From the NCBI RefSeq assembly GCF_900101115.1, contig NZ_FNFU01000024.1:1-37248 (forward strand): a stretch of 37,248 nt of DNA, read 5' to 3'. The notes beneath the pieces are model-generated. The model did no database searches. It had not been told where the DNA came from and was given only the letters and a program-made list of their open reading frames with translations. Of the stretch, positions 35,079-37,248 are shown piece after piece (positions within the stretch are counted from its first letter, which is position 1; each line of letters opens with the position of its first letter). Source of the DNA: Cryobacterium psychrotolerans. GTDB taxonomy: Bacteria; Actinomycetota; Actinomycetes; Actinomycetales; Microbacteriaceae. The position numbers and the translations under genes were made by a program.

Positions 35079-35408
35079 ATGACCAACCTTGTGCTGAAGC
35101 TCGCAGAAAATGCTCGATCCGTCGGTGTGCGATCGGCCTACGGCGATCCGATCCAGGTGGAGGGAGTCACGCTCGTCCCGGTGGCTCTCGTCCAGTATGG
35201 TTTCGGCGGCGGTGACGCCGGGGAGACCGAAGGCGGGGCCGCGGGCGGTGGCGGCGGCGGGATGTCCGTGCCGATCGGCGCCTACGTCAAGACGGGCAAC
35301 ACCGTGCGTTTCGACCCGAACGTCGTCTCGTTGCTCGTGGTGGCGATCCCGTTCGTCTGGGTCGCCGGCCACGCGCTTTCGCGCGTGATCCGCGCACTGA
35401 AGAAGTAG
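35079..35408 (+). CDS. GerW/YtfJ-family small membrane-associated protein
   Basis: The 109-residue protein has the GerW (YtfJ) family layout. A short N-terminal region is followed by YGDPIQVEGVTLVPVALVQYGFGGG, a Gly-rich stretch with about ten glycines (~44-62), and a hydrophobic C-terminus (VVSLLVVAIPFVWVAGHAL) that could contact or span the membrane. YtfJ in Bacillus is a spore protein, but non-sporulating actinobacteria carry relatives of unknown function. The ATG at 35079 is 10 nt after dinB. The nhaA gene is convergent, 46 nt beyond its stop. Confidence 0.8.
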   Translation: MTNLVLKLAENARSVGVRSAYGDPIQVEGVTLVPVALVQYGFGGGDAGETEGGAAGGGGGGMSVPIGAYVKTGNTVRFDPNVVSLLVVAIPFVWVAGHALSRVIRALKK

Positions 35409-35437
35409 CCGCGCCGGGGAAGTGAGCCGCGCCGGGG
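35406..35437 (+). repeat. 14-bp direct repeat after the GerW-like gene
   Basis: AGCCGCGCCGGGGA occurs at 35406-35419 and 35424-35437, with a third partial match at 35441. It sits in the 46-nt gap between convergent genes and begins within the stop codon, like the post-stop repeats at 7288. Confidence 0.7.
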
Positions 35438-35454
35438 ATTGGCCGCGCCGCCGG

Positions 35455-36825
35455 TCAGCCGGCGGGTGCTTCCCGGCCCGGCTCGGGCAGGAAGACGTCG
35501 GGAACCCCGTCGAGGTCGGCGTCCGTGTTCTCTTTCTCCTGGATCCGGCGGTAGTGGCGGTTCCTCGCGCGCAGCAGCCCGGTGGCCAGCAGCGCCGCCA
35601 GCAGCGAGCCCGTGAGGATCGCCACCTTGGCGTGGTCGTCCTCCGCACTCCCGTGGCCGAATGCGAGCTCGCTGATCAACAGGGAGACCGTGAACCCCAC
35701 CCCGGCGAGCACGGCCACTCCGACGATGTCCACCCAGGCCAGGTCAGGGTCGAGCGAGGCCCTGGTGGTCTTCGTCACCAGCCAGGTGGCGAGCAGGACC
35801 CCCACCGGCTTGCCGAGAACGAGCGCCGCCATGATGCCGAGGGCAACCGGGTCCGTCAGCGCATCCACCAGGCCCTGGCCGCCGCCGATGGCGACGCCGG
35901 CCGAGAAGAACGCGAAGATCGGCACGGCCACCCCCGCCGACAGCGGGCGGAAACGGTGTTCAAAGGATTCGGCCAGTCCCGCGCCGTCGCCGGTGCCGCC
36001 GTCCCGGCCGCGGGCCAGCACCGGAACGGCGAAGCCGAGGAGAACCCCGGCAACGGTCGCGTGGATGCCCGAACCGTGCACGAGCGCCCAGGTCATGGCG
36101 CCCAGCGGCAGCAGAATGAGCCACGCCGCGAACGCCCGCGCCACGAAGAACTTCGAGTATCGATGCGCCAGGAACGCGTAGAGGGCCAGGGGCAGCACCG
36201 CGAGCAGCAGCGGGACGACCTGGATGTCGGCGGAGTAGAAGAGCGCGATGATCACGATCGCCAGCAGGTCGTCCACGACGGCGAGGGTCAGCAGGAAGAT
36301 GCGCAGGGCGCTCGGCAGGTGGGAACCGATGACGGCCAGGACGGCGACGGCGAAGGCGATGTCGGTGGCCGTGGGGATGGCCCAGCCGCGCAGGGCGCCG
36401 GCCCCGCCGCCGAGGTTGATCGCGACGAAGACCAGTGCCGGGATGATGACCCCGCCGACCGCGGCCGCGACGGGCACGACGGCACGGCTGACGACGCGCA
36501 GTTCGCCGGCCACGAATTCACGTTTGAGCTCCAGCCCGGCCAGGAAAAAGAAGATGGCCAGGAGGCCGTCCGCGGCCCAGGTGCCGAGACTGAGGCTCAG
36601 GTGCCACGGTTCATAGCCGACCTCAAAGTCGCGGAGGGCGAAGTAGAAGGGCGCGGCCGGGGTGTTGGCCAGGACCAGCGCGACAACGGTTGCGGCCAGC
36701 AGCAGGGCGCCGCCCACGGTCTCCTTGCGCAGGATCGACGCGACGCGCAGGTACTCGGGGTAGCTGCTGCGGCCGAAGATCCGGGCCCTGGCGGAAGGCT
36801 GTGGGGTGAGCGATGGTTGAGTCAC
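35455..36825 (-). CDS. nhaA: Na+/H+ antiporter
   Basis: The 456-residue polytopic membrane protein exchanges Na+ for H+ and supports pH and salt homeostasis. Signature residues are present: PTATDIAFA with Asp155 (E. coli Asp133) and [10 protein letters not shown] with Asp185-Asp186 (E. coli Asp163-Asp164); the 30-residue spacing is the same. [13 protein letters not shown] (~92) is also diagnostic. The C-terminal ~50 residues are an extra cytoplasmic tail. GTG 36825 with AGAGGA upstream is preferred; another GTG at 36912 would add 29 less convincing residues. It faces the GerW-like gene, and the IS copy lies beyond its 5' end. Confidence 0.94.
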   Translation of the reverse strand: MTQPSLTPQPSARARIFGRSSYPEYLRVASILRKETVGGALLLAATVVALVLANTPAAPFYFALRDFEVGYEPWHLSLSLGTWAADGLLAIFFFLAGLELKREFVAGELRVVSRAVVPVAAAVGGVIIPALVFVAINLGGGAGALRGWAIPTATDIAFAVAVLAVIGSHLPSALRIFLLTLAVVDDLLAIVIIALFYSADIQVVPLLLAVLPLALYAFLAHRYSKFFVARAFAAWLILLPLGAMTWALVHGSGIHATVAGVLLGFAVPVLARGRDGGTGDGAGLAESFEHRFRPLSAGVAVPIFAFFSAGVAIGGGQGLVDALTDPVALGIMAALVLGKPVGVLLATWLVTKTTRASLDPDLAWVDIVGVAVLAGVGFTVSLLISELAFGHGSAEDDHAKVAILTGSLLAALLATGLLRARNRHYRRIQEKENTDADLDGVPDVFLPEPGREAPAG

Positions 36826-36936
36826 AGGGGAAATCCTCTGGGTTTCGGCACACGTTCTGCGTTCGAGTTCCGGGCGCACTGAATGAAGTGCCGACCAGAC
36901 TTCCCGGCTCACCAGTATCCAGCGTACACGCGGCTA

Positions 36937-37248
36937 GGGCGTGTCTCCTAATCGAATCGTGATTCGTTTGGGAGGGTGGAGGGATGTCTCGTACTGCTTT
37001 GCTGACCGATCACCAGTGGGCTCGGATCGAATCGTTGATGCCGAGCTCGGATGGCAGTGCGGGGCGACCGTTCCGGGATCATCGCTCGATCCTGGAGGGC
37101 ATCATTTACCGGTTCCGGGCGGGAATTCCGTGGCGGGATCTGCCGGAGAATTTCGGTCCGTGGCAGACGGTCTGGAAACGGCATCGCCGGTTTAGCTGCG
37201 ACGGGACCTGGGACAAGATCCACTCCCGGTTGCTGGCCGAGGCCGACG
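36937..37248 (+). mobile_element. IS5-family insertion sequence, right copy, cut by the window edge
   Basis: This is the inverted counterpart of 1-313. The tip GGGCGTGTCTCCTAATCG begins at 36937 after CTA, and the subterminal palindrome CGAATCGTGATTCG is at 36953-36966. It is inserted about 110 nt upstream of the nhaA start codon, so it may replace or alter the native nhaA promoter. The 3' part of the element lies beyond the window. Confidence 0.85.
36984..37248 (+). CDS. IS5-family transposase, N-terminal fragment (window edge)
   Basis: The fragment covers the same 88 codons as at 1-266, starting ATG 36984 after GGAGGG, with the DUF4096-type N-terminal motifs LTDHQWARIE, FRAGIPWRDLP and WQTVWKRH. 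It is cut within one base of the same internal position as the left copy, which points to the sequence ends rather than to biological truncation. The catalytic DDE part is not present. Confidence 0.85.
   Translation, partial: MSRTALLTDHQWARIESLMPSSDGSAGRPFRDHRSILEGIIYRFRAGIPWRDLPENFGPWQTVWKRHRRFSCDGTWDKIHSRLLAEAD

Overview
The window looks like a chromosomal contig from a high-GC Gram-positive bacterium. The base composition, GTG starts, DivIVA-type coiled-coil protein, GlgE-type glycogen metabolism, GatCAB, and rubrerythrin-VIT1 fusion all fit Actinomycetes. The gene content and order resemble Microbacteriaceae (Cryobacterium-like), but that placement is inferred from memory of the families. 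Most of the content is core metabolism and information processing. I see no CRISPR array, prophage, tRNA, rRNA or recognisable defence island.

Layout. Both ends are the same 312-313 bp of an IS5-family element, in inverted orientation and both cut inside the transposase, so the window probably ends at repeat-induced assembly breaks. Next come a small zinc-ligand-rich protein and an alpha/beta hydrolase (378-1443). An opposite-strand pair follows: an AI-2E/PerM-like membrane protein and a long DivIVA-domain coiled-coil protein with 11-residue repeats (1447-4166). Divergent from these is a translationally coupled pair, an unusual three-segment membrane protein with an internal lipobox and a thioredoxin/TPR protein (4431-7288). 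The glycogen block spans 7404-17082: glgB and glgE (minus), glgP (plus, divergent from glgE), then ybaK and glgX (minus, overlapping by 4 bp). A cysteine desulfurase, mnmA and ligA run forward (17204-22029), followed by a DUF1023-like hydrolase, gatC-gatA-gatB and an MbfA-like ferritin/VIT1 transporter (to 28004). A cache-domain protein and a FadR/GntR regulator (minus) stand divergent to a four-gene polyamine-type ABC importer (29743-33779). The window closes with dinB, a GerW/YtfJ-like protein and nhaA.

How the genes work together. GlgE extends alpha-glucan from maltose-1-phosphate, GlgB branches it, and GlgP with GlgX degrade it. The genes that make maltose-1-phosphate are not here. The desulfurase can supply sulfur to MnmA for tRNA 2-thiouridine. 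GatCAB makes Gln-tRNA(Gln) and/or Asn-tRNA(Asn) by transamidation. The GntR regulator and soluble cache protein probably control the adjacent importer. A sequence matching the FadR-subfamily operator consensus lies between them.

The most interesting non-gene signals are: a recurring TANNNT hexamer placed 6-7 nt before the start codon of at least seven genes (leaderless promoters); a shared palindromic element between two convergent gene pairs; and 14 uninterrupted hendecads in the DivIVA-domain protein. I found no clearly new multi-gene system.
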